Positions 46,695-56,139 of a DNA stretch of 64,000 bases are shown piece by piece. The position numbers were made by a program, and so were the translations under genes. The notes beneath the pieces are model-generated. The model worked only from the letters and a program-made list of their open reading frames with translations, searched no databases and was not told the origin of the DNA. Within the stretch, counting starts at the first letter, position 1. Each line of letters begins with the position of its first letter. Source of the DNA: Bacteroidaceae bacterium (GTDB lineage: Bacteria; Bacteroidota; Bacteroidia; Bacteroidales; Bacteroidaceae); NCBI GenBank assembly GCA_017555875.1, contig JAFZFN010000035.1, positions 1 to 64,000 of the forward strand, written 5' to 3'.

Positions 46695-48293
46695 ATGAAA
46701 AGAGAAGAGCTTTTGAAACAAATAGCAGGTGAGTTGGATGCTGCTAATATTTATGAGGAATTCCAAACATTAGTAAGTGCTTTGGATTCGGAAAAGATTC
46801 GCGTAGGTGTATTGGGACAGGAAAATTCTGGTAAGACAACCTTTATTAATGCCTTGTTGGAGACAAGTATTCCGACCTCTAATCTTCCTTCTGGAATTAA
46901 TTATGTAATTTCATATGGCGAAGGAAATACAGAAACTAAAGAGGATAAAGCCGTTATTATGCAATCTAATAATCTATGGCTTAAGGAGAATAATGTCAAT
47001 GTGTTGGAAATAAACAGAGAGATAATTCTTGATAAAATTACTCAGGTTGATTTGTGTAATATATTAGTTAATTGTGATGCTTGCATTTATATGTTAAGTG
47101 CACAAGCGGCTCTTAGCCGAACAGATATGTTTATATTGCAGAATCTTTCTGAAATAGGAATTCCGACTTTTTTAGTTTTATCAAGAACTGAACTTTTATG
47201 TGATGAAGATTATTCTCAAGTTTTATCTTTTGTTAAAGATAATCTTAACAGATTCTCTAATGTTCAGATATGTGATAAGAGAATAAGTCTTGTAACAAAA
47301 CAGCATTCAAAAGAAATACAGGAATCTGTTGCTAATTTATTATCTAAGACTGATGTGGCAACCACAAGATTAAGCTTTAACGATTTCTATTTTGGTTATG
47401 CTCTTAGTAAATTGTATAGTAAATGTCAAGAAAAAATAAATGCTTGTCAAGAAAAGCAAGAAGAAATAGAAAGACATGCCGTAGAAAAGGAATGTAAATT
47501 AAATGAGAAGTTCACAGAATGGCTTAAAATTGAAACTCAGTTACGCCGGAAAACTTCTGACATTTCAGAAAAACTCCGAATGTTGCTGGATAATCGTAAG
47601 AACGATATAATCAGAAGATTGTCACATGATATAGATGTATGTGGTGATATAAAACTGTTTTGGGAAAAAGATTTTCCGTTCCGACTAGAAGAAATGATGA
47701 AAATTGAAATTCAGTCAGGAATACAAAAGGTAAATCAAGAATTGATAAAAACAATGCAATGGTTGCAAGATGAATTATTAAAACAATTTAGATGCAGAAT
47801 GTCTCTTATAGTAGGAGTTGTTGGAGATGAAATACATAATTCTACGAAATTAACCGATATTGATATTGCAGATACTAACAAATTGAAAATTATAACTCGT
47901 ATTGGTACTGCAGCTACTGTTATTGCTGCTGGTGCATTGTTTGCTACATCTGGTATCGGTGGTATAGTGATGGCGGCAAGTATGGTTTCAGGTTTAGGAG
48001 CAGAATTCTTTATGCGTAAGCAAATGAATGAATCCAAAGATAAAATAAAACAGCATCTTCCAGAAATCGTAAATCGAGCTCAGATTCAACTTGTTACAGA
48101 CTTTAATCAAAAAGTGCAAAATGCGACCGATGAATTGATATCAAATCTTCATACATTAAAATCAGAATGGCAAGAAAATTCTCAGAAAGAAATTGAAGAG
48201 GAAAAAGCAATAGCTAATTATAATTTTAGCTCTAGCAAATGGGATAATATAATGAGCAGAATAAATCAATTAAGTTTAACAATTTTAAAATAA
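46695..48293 (+). CDS. Dynamin-like protein 2 with degraded GTPase motifs
   Basis: This 532-residue protein has a clear P-loop, GQENSGKTTF (about 41-50), and a PTSNLPSGINYV segment in the G2 position. It has no DxPG switch motif. The G4 position reads LSRTELL instead of TKxD. The rest has the dynamin plan: coiled coils (about 245-300 and 470-515) and a hydrophobic membrane segment (AATVIAAGALFATSGIGGIV, about 404-423). It lies 13 nt after dynamin 1 and 7 nt before dynamin 3. It is probably a regulatory or structural partner in a hetero-oligomer. Confidence 0.75.
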   Translation: MKREELLKQIAGELDAANIYEEFQTLVSALDSEKIRVGVLGQENSGKTTFINALLETSIPTSNLPSGINYVISYGEGNTETKEDKAVIMQSNNLWLKENNVNVLEINREIILDKITQVDLCNILVNCDACIYMLSAQAALSRTDMFILQNLSEIGIPTFLVLSRTELLCDEDYSQVLSFVKDNLNRFSNVQICDKRISLVTKQHSKEIQESVANLLSKTDVATTRLSFNDFYFGYALSKLYSKCQEKINACQEKQEEIERHAVEKECKLNEKFTEWLKIETQLRRKTSDISEKLRMLLDNRKNDIIRRLSHDIDVCGDIKLFWEKDFPFRLEEMMKIEIQSGIQKVNQELIKTMQWLQDELLKQFRCRMSLIVGVVGDEIHNSTKLTDIDIADTNKLKIITRIGTAATVIAAGALFATSGIGGIVMAASMVSGLGAEFFMRKQMNESKDKIKQHLPEIVNRAQIQLVTDFNQKVQNATDELISNLHTLKSEWQENSQKEIEEEKAIANYNFSSSKWDNIMSRINQLSLTILK

Positions 48294-48300
48294 TGGTATT

Positions 48301-50307
48301 ATGTTGACACCGGAACAATTTAAACGTGCTTGTGGTAATTTACTTGGTATCGTAAATTCTCAAACTACAATTTCCACTAAAGCTGATTTAGGCGACAAGT
48401 CTGCGTTATCTACTCTTAATGATGCTGGAAGACAGTTGAATGATGATACATTAAGAGTGTTAGTTATGGGAAAGTTTTCCAGTGGTAAATCAACGTTCCT
48501 TAACGCTCTTATGGGAGAAACTTTTCTGCCAGCCAAACCAACTCCGACTACAGCTGTAATTGGTGAAATTGTATATGCAGATAACCCTGAAGCTGTTTTG
48601 TATCCCAAAAAAGGTTATTCTGGTGGTGAAAAACCTTTTAACATTAGAGTGGAAGAATTAGAAAAGTACATAGTTATAGATCATTCTAACTCTAATAGTG
48701 ATGAAGCTAAGAAGCCCAATCCTTTTAAGAAAATAGTAATTAAGTATCCATTAAATGTATGTAGACATGGTATAATGTTTGTGGATTCTCCAGGACTTGA
48801 TGATCCTACTTGTCATGATGCTATTACTCAAGAGTATCTTCCCAGTGCTGATGCTATAGTATACTGCATGAATTCGAGTCAAGCATTTAGTGCTGCTGAT
48901 AAAACGGAAATCGAACGTTTGGTGGCGTTAGGATATAAATCTATAATTTTTGTGCTAACGTATTTTGATGTCCTTCAGAGTAATGATGACATAATGGGAA
49001 CTCATGAAGCAGAGAATACTCGTAGGCATTATACAGAAATTCTTTCTAAATACACAGATTTAGGCAAATCAGGAATTTTCTTTGTAGGTTCATTACCTGC
49101 ATTAAAAGCTAAAAGAACAGGTAATCGACAATTGCTTGATGAAAGTAACTTCCCTCCTCTTGAAAGTAGATTAGAAGAGATTTTGTTTAATGAGAAGGGA
49201 CGTATGAAATTACTTAAGGCCTTGTACTCAACACGTAGAGTAAATCGTATAACAGGACAACATCTTACAGATCTTATTGAAATAGCCAATTCTGATAAAA
49301 ACGGATTGTCGGAGCGTGTTCATGTTGCTCAAAATAACTTGAATCAAGCTCGTGTAAAAGCAAGTGAAATTTATAACTCCTTTAAAATAAGCTCAAACAA
49401 TTTAATTCAAGGCTCAAAAGATAGGGGCAGGAACTTCTTCTTAAACTCTATTTTACCAAATATAGATAAATGGGTAGATAGTTTTGTCCCTGCTACTGAT
49501 GATCAAAGCATTAGTATGTGGCATCCCAAACGTACAGGTACAGCATTTACAGAAGGGTGCATAAAGCATGTTCAAAGCCAAATTGAGACTAAAATGGCAG
49601 AGTGGTGTGATAAAGATTTAGTTAAGGGTTATATCCAACCTCAATTAGAAGCACTAACAAAGCAGCAAAATGCAAGTTTGCAGGCATTCGAGAATGATCT
49701 CAAGAAAGTACGTACTTCATTAAATTTGTCTCTCAATGGTGAAGATATTAGTGATACACATACTCCTGGTAATGCAAATCGAATTCTTTCTGCTATTGCT
49801 GGTGCATTGCTTAACCCTGCCAGCCTTGTCGTGGGTGGCGCATTTGGATGGCAAGGACTAGTTTCGTCATTGGTCACAACTCTTGTTGGCGGTATTGTTT
49901 TAGGAATCATAGGTCTTTTCACTCCTATTGGTTGGCCTGCTGTAATAATAACATGGGTTGTTTCTGCAATAATTTCAGGAACGACAACGGGCTCAAGTAT
50001 TGAGAAGAAGATAAAGAAAGAAATTGCGATGAAAATGCGTGGAGAAATGAGCAATCAACAGGAAACAATAGTTTCTAATATTGGAAATACTGTTGCTGAG
50101 ATTGTTAATAAAATTCAAAATGCGGTTGAAAATGGATTGTATGCTCCTGTAAAACAATTTGAAAAGATTCTGCATGAAGCCCAAAATAGTACACAAGCAG
50201 AGTCGACAACGATTCAGGCTCGTGTCTCTTTATTTACAAAGCTTAGACAGGATAATGCTAAACTTGCAAATGATATGGATTTATTTTCGCAAAATCTAAG
50301 CGCATAA
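48301..50307 (+). CDS. Dynamin-like large GTPase 3
   Basis: This 668-residue protein has G1 GKFSSGKSTF (about 57-66), PTPTTAVIGEI in the G2 region, G3 DSPGLDDP (about 162-169) and a LTYFDVL segment in the G4 position. The long helical stalk is followed by a strong hydrophobic region (about 495-565, including GGAFGWQGLVSSLVTTLVGG) with two or three potential membrane hairpins. A C-terminal coiled coil ends the protein. It is the best-preserved of the cassette together with dynamin 1. A hairpin after the stop may end this part of the operon. Confidence 0.83.
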   Translation: MLTPEQFKRACGNLLGIVNSQTTISTKADLGDKSALSTLNDAGRQLNDDTLRVLVMGKFSSGKSTFLNALMGETFLPAKPTPTTAVIGEIVYADNPEAVLYPKKGYSGGEKPFNIRVEELEKYIVIDHSNSNSDEAKKPNPFKKIVIKYPLNVCRHGIMFVDSPGLDDPTCHDAITQEYLPSADAIVYCMNSSQAFSAADKTEIERLVALGYKSIIFVLTYFDVLQSNDDIMGTHEAENTRRHYTEILSKYTDLGKSGIFFVGSLPALKAKRTGNRQLLDESNFPPLESRLEEILFNEKGRMKLLKALYSTRRVNRITGQHLTDLIEIANSDKNGLSERVHVAQNNLNQARVKASEIYNSFKISSNNLIQGSKDRGRNFFLNSILPNIDKWVDSFVPATDDQSISMWHPKRTGTAFTEGCIKHVQSQIETKMAEWCDKDLVKGYIQPQLEALTKQQNASLQAFENDLKKVRTSLNLSLNGEDISDTHTPGNANRILSAIAGALLNPASLVVGGAFGWQGLVSSLVTTLVGGIVLGIIGLFTPIGWPAVIITWVVSAIISGTTTGSSIEKKIKKEIAMKMRGEMSNQQETIVSNIGNTVAEIVNKIQNAVENGLYAPVKQFEKILHEAQNSTQAESTTIQARVSLFTKLRQDNAKLANDMDLFSQNLSA

Positions 50308-50325
50308 ATATTTAGTTAAATATTT

Positions 50326-50358
50326 GAGGCTGTGTCAAAAACTTTTTGATGCAGCCTC
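50326..50358. terminator. Hairpin after dynamin 3 (IS-end-like sequence)
   Basis: GAGGCTG-TG-TCAAAAA and TTTTTGA-TG-CAGCCTC form a long symmetric stem followed by TTTG. The half GAGGCTGTGTCAAAA resembles the ends of some Bacteroidetes insertion sequences, but no transposase is present. The rest of 50361-50650 has no gene that I can support. Confidence 0.55.
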
Positions 50359-50650
50359 TTTGCCTTCAAAGAACCACAAAATGTGTCCCTTATACCTATA
50401 TACAGCTTTTAATAATGGAGGTGTGAACATAAACTTGGTAATGGTGACTGATAATATGAATAGAATATGACAAAAGAAGAAATAATTGGCTATGCCAATG
50501 AAATAGAGAGAGGTAATTAGAAATAACATTTATAAGAAGAATCCCAAGTTGAAAAATGATATTTCTTTTGACGGATAGAGCTCGAGCATGTTAAGGTATA
50601 AACCGGAACTAAGCAAACTTCTTTTATGATATATAGAAATAAATAATACA

Positions 50651-52537
50651 ATGCCAATACAAGTGTTAACAAACAAATGCGACAATGTAAAGAATGCAGT
50701 TGTCGCAATTAATGATGAGTATGCAACGCAGTTGGAAACTCTGCCTGATATAAAGAAACAATTGAAGAAGGTACTTAATAGGGCTTCTGAGTATGAGAAT
50801 GGTTCCTTCGTTGTACTTGTTGTTGGCCCTGTGAAGTCGGGTAAGTCTACGTTGGTTAACTTGATAGCTGATGCTTACGTAAGTCCAACACACTTCCTGG
50901 AGTGTACAGTGCGTCCTTCTATTATATCGAAACTGAAAGAGGGAGAAGAAAACTTAATTACTTCTTTCTCTTCAGGAGATACTATGAATAAGGTAGAACA
51001 TATAGACTCTATCATCGATTGCATCCGTGGTCTGGAATCAGAAGCCTCTCTAACAGGAATGAATATCAATATTGATAAAGTTCCACTTACAGAGGTAAAT
51101 ATTAAAGAGAAAGTGGAGCTCGGGTTGCAAGAGAGCTTGACTGCTGAGACACTTGTAACTTCAATCACGACTCCTGGTGGGCAATTACTGCAAGATAATG
51201 TGTTTGTAATGGATATGCCGGGATTTGATGGAAAATATGCAAACATTGATGACCCAGTGTATGAGACAATCGCTCAACGTGCCGACCTTATCATATTTGT
51301 GCAAAGTTCAAACTCGGCTATATCAAAGGTCTCAAAAGATTTTCTGGACGTGTTGAAAGAAAATAACAAGAATGTCCCGGTATGCTTGGTGCATAATTTC
51401 TTTGAAGCTGCATATTGGCATAGCGAAGAAGAAAAACAAAAGAACAATGCGGAGCAGAAGCAATTTGCCATCAATGAAATCAAGGCATTAGGGTTTAATA
51501 TAAATGAAGAGCATTGTTTCTGCATTAATCTAGGAAAGGTAAAAGATGCAAGAGCACGTAATGAGCAAGGAGAGTATCTGTATGCTGATGTCAGAGAGCA
51601 AATCTTGCAGCCTGAAGCAGACAAATATACAGAGATGGAAAAAGAATTATACGAACGTGTAGTAAACCATCGTGATGAAATGCAATTGCAGAATTGTTTG
51701 AATAGGACAAAGCAGCAATTAGAGAAACTTGAGGATTTTTTAAAAAAGGAAATAAAAGCTCGTAATGACAAAATAGAGCAATATAGAAAAGTCGAGAGTG
51801 ATTTTCAAAGATTGGACGTTTCTGTACCCTTTGGGGTTGTCTTCTCATATCCTGACAACATGCTAAGTGTTGCAAATAATACGATACGAACAGCTGTCAA
51901 CACCCAAATTGGACATATAAATAGGAATGCTAGATTTTATAACAATAGAGCCATATTATTAGTAAATAATCTTATATCTTATTGTGAGCAACAAATACAG
52001 GGTCTGTTGAATAATAACCTAGACGTTAATTATGTGGAGAAATCCTTGTATGTAATGTTCCAAAATAGAAGAAATGAGATATTGGCGTTGGCCGCAAATA
52101 ATGGGATACTACTTCCTGTAGATGACTATGGCAAATTGTCTTTACCTCAGTTACCCTCAGTCATATTTAGCAAGTATGTGAATGCTAATACAATTGTGCC
52201 GACAAGACTGATTATAATTCCAACATTGAATGGGCATAGTTTTAATGATATGGCTGGATATTTTAATACGGTAAGTAATATACTTATAGGGACTCCTACT
52301 CCTGCAATTCGAAATTCGCATATTAAATCTGAACTTTTTGAAATTGAACAAGTCATTAGAGATTGTGTGACGAAAATAGAAGAAAACTATATTCAAATTC
52401 TGGGAGAGATAAAGAAGGATTGTAGCAAGAGAGCTCTAAAGAAACTTATACCTGAAGAATTGGATAGCTATGTTCAAGTAACAGAAGACTTGAAACTTTT
52501 AATGAGAAATGTTCAAAATACAAGTAGACAAATATGA
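50651..52537 (+). CDS. Dynamin-like GTPase 4
   Basis: This 628-residue protein has G1 GPVKSGKSTLVNL (about 57-69), a Thr/Arg G2 region (FLECTVRPSIISKL), G3 DMPGFDGKYAN (about 192-202) and a weak G4 (CLVHNFFEAAY). Coiled coils follow (about 340-390). No long glycine-zipper membrane segment is evident, unlike dynamins 1-3. Membrane contact may instead come from the next gene, whose ATG overlaps its stop codon by 4 nt (ATGA). That arrangement suggests a stoichiometric complex of the two. It is separated from dynamin 3 by a hairpin and a 340-nt gap, so it may have its own promoter. Confidence 0.8.
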   Translation: MPIQVLTNKCDNVKNAVVAINDEYATQLETLPDIKKQLKKVLNRASEYENGSFVVLVVGPVKSGKSTLVNLIADAYVSPTHFLECTVRPSIISKLKEGEENLITSFSSGDTMNKVEHIDSIIDCIRGLESEASLTGMNINIDKVPLTEVNIKEKVELGLQESLTAETLVTSITTPGGQLLQDNVFVMDMPGFDGKYANIDDPVYETIAQRADLIIFVQSSNSAISKVSKDFLDVLKENNKNVPVCLVHNFFEAAYWHSEEEKQKNNAEQKQFAINEIKALGFNINEEHCFCINLGKVKDARARNEQGEYLYADVREQILQPEADKYTEMEKELYERVVNHRDEMQLQNCLNRTKQQLEKLEDFLKKEIKARNDKIEQYRKVESDFQRLDVSVPFGVVFSYPDNMLSVANNTIRTAVNTQIGHINRNARFYNNRAILLVNNLISYCEQQIQGLLNNNLDVNYVEKSLYVMFQNRRNEILALAANNGILLPVDDYGKLSLPQLPSVIFSKYVNANTIVPTRLIIIPTLNGHSFNDMAGYFNTVSNILIGTPTPAIRNSHIKSELFEIEQVIRDCVTKIEENYIQILGEIKKDCSKRALKKLIPEELDSYVQVTEDLKLLMRNVQNTSRQI

Positions 52538-53631
52538 AACGGAATTTAATTATTATAATGATAACGTTTCTTATTATCATAGTTCTAATGATAACAGGGG
52601 ATGTTATTACGATTGGTGAAAAGTTGACTCAACTGACAGGTTGTAAATACGTAGAGTATGTCTTTTATTTATTATTATCCTCTTTGTTTTTCGGATTTAT
52701 CATTATACCTATCATAAAGGTACATAGATTTCCTACAATTCCAGAATTGTCGGTAGAGGATAATGGCGATATGATGAATCTTACTAGTTTTGCAAATCAA
52801 CTATCGAAAAACGCAAGATATATTCCTGATAAAAAAAAGAGGAACTCTCATGTTGTACAATTTGAGGAAGAAATATCGAGTTGTGTTTGTGATTTACAAG
52901 CAATGCGAATTGTTGTCCAAAAAGAATTGGATATTCGTTTTAATGGAGATGAAGAGTTAGGTGTTGTTGGAATCAATAAACGAATAAAAGAGTGGGGCAA
53001 AACGGTCTTTATGATTACGGCCATATCTCAGAACAGTAAGTTTGATAGCCTCAGTGTGATGTATATGAACTACAAAATGATAGAAGATATAATTCTTTCA
53101 TCAGGCTTCCGCCCCAATAATCGCCAAATGTTTAAGATGTATGTAAATATCTTATCAACAGCGTTAATTACCTATTGTATGTCGGAGGCTTTAAGTACAA
53201 CGGGTAGTGTAGCTCCATTTGATTTTGGAGATTTTAGCGATGACTTATCTGAATCTGTGCCGGAATCAGATTTTGACGTAGAAGAAGCTGATATTGACTT
53301 TTCGGGTGAAGTAAGTGATTCAGAAGGTTTGTCTCTTTATTCTATTCTACGTCGTATCCGCATTCCTAGTGTAGTTATAGGTTCTGTCGTAGATGGAACG
53401 CTGAATGCTTTGATGACATTACGTATTGGATATATTACGCGAGCATATTTACAGCAAGGTAGTGATGCTTTTAGTGGTGTAAAGAATAAACGCACCATAA
53501 AAAGACAAGCAATGAAGGATGCGGTGATTGCTGTTCCTGCGATAGTCATGTCTGGTAGTCATGTCGTAGGCAAGAAGGCTACCAATTTTATATTGAATTT
53601 GATTTCGAAAAAAAGTACTGTCAATAGTTAA
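52534..53631 (+). CDS. DUF697-like membrane protein, partner of dynamin 4
   Basis: This 365-residue protein has two N-terminal transmembrane helices (about 5-22 and 43-62) with a short loop between them. A soluble region follows, then a part resembling DUF697 (YcjF-like): TAISQNSKFDSLSVMYMNYK and MIEDIILSSGFRPNNRQMF (about 166-205). Further C-terminal, after an acidic linker (about 235-265), VVDGTLNALMTLRIGYITRA resembles the YcjF end. DUF697 proteins are membrane partners of small and dynamin-like GTPases. The ATGA overlap with dynamin 4 supports a joint complex. Confidence 0.7.
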   Translation: MKRNLIIIMITFLIIIVLMITGDVITIGEKLTQLTGCKYVEYVFYLLLSSLFFGFIIIPIIKVHRFPTIPELSVEDNGDMMNLTSFANQLSKNARYIPDKKKRNSHVVQFEEEISSCVCDLQAMRIVVQKELDIRFNGDEELGVVGINKRIKEWGKTVFMITAISQNSKFDSLSVMYMNYKMIEDIILSSGFRPNNRQMFKMYVNILSTALITYCMSEALSTTGSVAPFDFGDFSDDLSESVPESDFDVEEADIDFSGEVSDSEGLSLYSILRRIRIPSVVIGSVVDGTLNALMTLRIGYITRAYLQQGSDAFSGVKNKRTIKRQAMKDAVIAVPAIVMSGSHVVGKKATNFILNLISKKSTVNS

Positions 53632-53884
53632 AATATGAGCACTCAATGACTTCCATCCGATTAACTTGTGAGTTTGGTGGATAAAGTACTAGGATGTCTG
53701 TTCGAAAGAAAACGATATTTTTTGCTGAGAATGATAGAGAACCTGTGTATTGATACTCTGTACTGATGTAATGATAATTTAATAACATATAAACATTGGT
53801 GTTATGATTAAAAAAGTATGTATGTACGGAGTATGCAAATGGCAAAGAAGGATAATAATATAACCGAATAAAACAGATAACGAT

Positions 53885-54208
53885 ATGAAGACGATGAAGC
53901 ATTGTTTAAGTATGGCCGCATTGACATTGCTGGTATTGTGTACGTCATGAGCAGAGAAGAGATTTGAGCGTGTGATTCCTACGGAAATCAAACAGTATAG
54001 TATTGTCTACAATGAAGGTAAATATGGCGTGTACGACAACGTTGCGGATAGCCTTGTGACTGCATTGAAATTTGATACTATTGTGTATGGCAAACTTACG
54101 TCTGTGGATGATATAGATGTCGTAATATGGAGCTATGAAGTAGATGGCAGAAGGGGGTTGCTCTCTGTCGCTTGCGAAACAAATGAGAGTATGGAGATTA
54201 CGTTTTGA
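53885..54208 (+). pseudogene. Secreted WG-like protein gene with an in-frame stop after the signal peptide
   Basis: An ATG at 53885 opens a signal-peptide-like sequence (MKTMKHCLSMAALTLLVLC) that ends at a TGA at 53948-53950, exactly where cleavage would be expected. The same frame continues for 86 more codons to 54208. The continuation has WG-repeat-like elements (SIVYNEGKYGVYDNVADSL). The signal-peptide part would be useless alone, so this is most simply a gene broken by a single nonsense base. A sequencing error or stop-codon readthrough are alternatives. The distal part could also start internally at 53972. It lies between the DUF697-like gene and a small GTPase. Confidence 0.65.
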
Positions 54209-54448
54209 GTAAATATGGGGAGTAGTTCGTGATATGCTATCTCATTATCGTATTACGTATACACTTGATAATTCGTATAAATATTATAATTAAATCCAAT
54301 TAAGCGTATGAATCCAATAATGGGAATTTGTGGCTTGATGTGCCCCAATCACGATAATCTGAGAAATTATAATCATTTCACGTATCAGTCTGCATATCCT
54401 AGGTAAAACTGTTAGGTGGTACGCATGGTGTAAAATGTCGATATTCAA
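54209..54448. other. AT-rich gene-free stretch before the small GTPase gene
   Basis: I see no open frame with protein character here. It ends at the -7 box of the next gene. The similar stretch 53632-53884 before the pseudogene is also without a gene. Confidence 0.5.
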
Positions 54449-54456
54449 TATCTTTG
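54449..54456 (+). promoter_or_regulatory. -7 box of the small GTPase operon
   Basis: TATCTTTG fits TAnnTTTG, 22 bp before the ATG at 54479. The -33 region is not clear. Confidence 0.5.
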
Positions 54457-54478
54457 TATAAATTGCAAAATTGATAAT

Positions 54479-55279
54479 ATGGCAGAGTTAAATCTTAATG
54501 TAGTGCTCTTGGGCGCTCATAGAAGTGGTAAAAGCAGTTCGTTATGCTTGATGATTGATTCGTTGAATAGAATTCATTCTGACATACAAGTGAGATATCT
54601 TAATGAGTTGGTGGAGGATATGATGCGAAAAAAGAATCGGGAACTTATAGATATATTTTCTTCTCATAATATTTACAGAGAAGAGTGGTTTGATGATGAA
54701 CTGAGTGACGATAAGTCTTTCGATAGTTATTCCTATATAGTTGAATATAAGAAGAAACTGAAGATTAATTTATGCTGTACAGATATAAGTGTCTCAGGAG
54801 AAACAATAAATGATTTTATGTCTGGTACTTATATCCATCTGGCAGATGTGATTATAGTTGCAATTGACACCCCACAGTTAGTCGAAAATGGTTATAGAGG
54901 TAAGATTGCAAATTGTGTAAGTAATGTTATTGATTTGATAAAGACTAATACTTCGGGAGTTGGAGGCACTATTTCAAAGCAATTATTGTTTGTACCCATG
55001 AAGTGTGAAAAGTATGTACATTCGGGACAAATGAACTACGTTGTTGATGCAATCAAAAATACTTACGCAGATTTGTTCCTTTACTGGAAAAAATGCAATA
55101 TTCCCGCTTATATAGTACCTATACAAACTTTGGGAGACTTGGAGTTCAGTCACATCAGTGGTCAACGCTTTTGTTATAAGTATGTAGGCAATAAGAATTA
55201 TTCGCCTTGTTGGTGTGAACAGCCATTGATTTATTCTATTCGTTATTTGATAAATAAAAAATGTTTAACGCTTAAATAA
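54479..55279 (+). CDS. Small P-loop (TRAFAC-type) GTPase-like protein
   Basis: This 266-residue soluble protein starts with a P-loop, LLGAHRSGKSSSLCLMI (about 10-26). The switch region is unusual: LCCTDISVSGETINDFMSG (about 98-116) replaces DxxG. A hydrophobic strand then reads ADVIIVAIDTPQL (about 122-134), and a later strand is LLFVPMKCEKY in the G4 position. This resembles the GTPase-associated-system and double-GTPase groups of TRAFAC GTPases rather than dynamins. Two small unknown genes follow at 9 and 18 nt. Confidence 0.62.
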   Translation: MAELNLNVVLLGAHRSGKSSSLCLMIDSLNRIHSDIQVRYLNELVEDMMRKKNRELIDIFSSHNIYREEWFDDELSDDKSFDSYSYIVEYKKKLKINLCCTDISVSGETINDFMSGTYIHLADVIIVAIDTPQLVENGYRGKIANCVSNVIDLIKTNTSGVGGTISKQLLFVPMKCEKYVHSGQMNYVVDAIKNTYADLFLYWKKCNIPAYIVPIQTLGDLEFSHISGQRFCYKYVGNKNYSPCWCEQPLIYSIRYLINKKCLTLK

Positions 55280-55288
55280 TACGACATT

Positions 55289-55510
55289 ATGGATATAACA
55301 CCGTACATATATTTAACATATAAAGCAATAAAGGAAGCTATAGAAAAAAGAAAAAACGAGAAGTCACAACCATATGTGAGTTACACTCCTCCCCCAAAAA
55401 ACAATGAAAACTGCGATAACTCTACAGAAGAACTTTGGAATGAACTGTCTGTTGCAATAGAGAGTATACGTAACAAAAACATTAGTGATGGTTTTATTGA
55501 GATTAAGTGA
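55289..55510 (+). CDS. Unknown 73-residue protein
   Basis: The short protein has an N-terminal helix (DITPYIYLTYKAIKEAIEKR), a Pro-rich linker (YVSYTPPPKN) and a C-terminal amphipathic helix. It lies 9 nt after the small GTPase gene. The domain-linker-domain shape suggests a binding adaptor; I recognise no family. Confidence 0.55.
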   Translation: MDITPYIYLTYKAIKEAIEKRKNEKSQPYVSYTPPPKNNENCDNSTEELWNELSVAIESIRNKNISDGFIEIK

Positions 55511-55528
55511 TGAAAATAAATCAGTATT

Positions 55529-55915
55529 ATGAATATACAATTAACCTTCAATGAAATTTTAGGCTATGTGGAGAATAAATTCCATATAAGGCCAACCATT
55601 GATGTGGTAGACAGAAAAACCTTGCGTATCATGTATAAGATAAGTAGACTTATGCCTGCCATAAGTGTGAATGTACATGTGGACTCGGTATCAAAAGAAT
55701 TAATCAGATTGACTTACGACTGCTCTAGTATCATCAATTGCTTGCTTAAAGGGCTTATAAAAATACCGAGACATCAAGTGGAAGTGCATACGAATGAGCA
55801 TCAAGTGCTGGTACATCTTGACACCTTCGAAGAACTGGTCAAGGTGCTTGCTGTGGTAGAACCTACGGATATTACCTTTAGTAATAATGCGGTGAATATA
55901 ATGCTCTCATTATAA
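55529..55915 (+). CDS. Unknown 128-residue protein
   Basis: This soluble alpha/beta protein has no motif that I recognise. It begins MNIQLTFNEILGYVENKFHI and has alternating beta strands (ISVNVHVDSVSKELIRLTYD and HQVEVHTNEHQVLVHL). It is 18 nt after the 73-residue gene and is the last gene of the AT-rich island. Confidence 0.6.
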   Translation: MNIQLTFNEILGYVENKFHIRPTIDVVDRKTLRIMYKISRLMPAISVNVHVDSVSKELIRLTYDCSSIINCLLKGLIKIPRHQVEVHTNEHQVLVHLDTFEELVKVLAVVEPTDITFSNNAVNIMLSL

Positions 55916-56055
55916 CTTTAAAATGCCGCCTGCTCGGATATTTCATTCTATCTTGCAGAAAACGGTAGGCAACGTGCTTTTAAAGACGATGTACTAATGA
56001 AAAACAAGAACTAAATAGTATACACCTTGTATAAAAAGTTAACACATACTGATAG

Positions 56056-56113
56056 AAAAATCCCTAAATGCTACTCTACTATAGTGTAAGTAGAACGCAT
56101 TTAGGGATTTTTT
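56056..56113. terminator. Bidirectional intrinsic terminator closing the island
   Basis: AAAAATCCCTAAATGC and GCATTTAGGGATTTTTT form a 16-bp stem with A/T runs on both sides, giving U tracts in either direction. It overlaps the upstream in-frame start at 56068, which is therefore not used. Confidence 0.85.
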
Positions 56114-56139
56114 ATGTTAAACTTAATAATATCAGAAGT

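Noticed and set aside
50326..50360. An insertion-sequence end
   Set aside because: The GAGGCTGTGTCAAAA half resembles IS ends, but both halves lie in one hairpin, and there is no transposase or second end.
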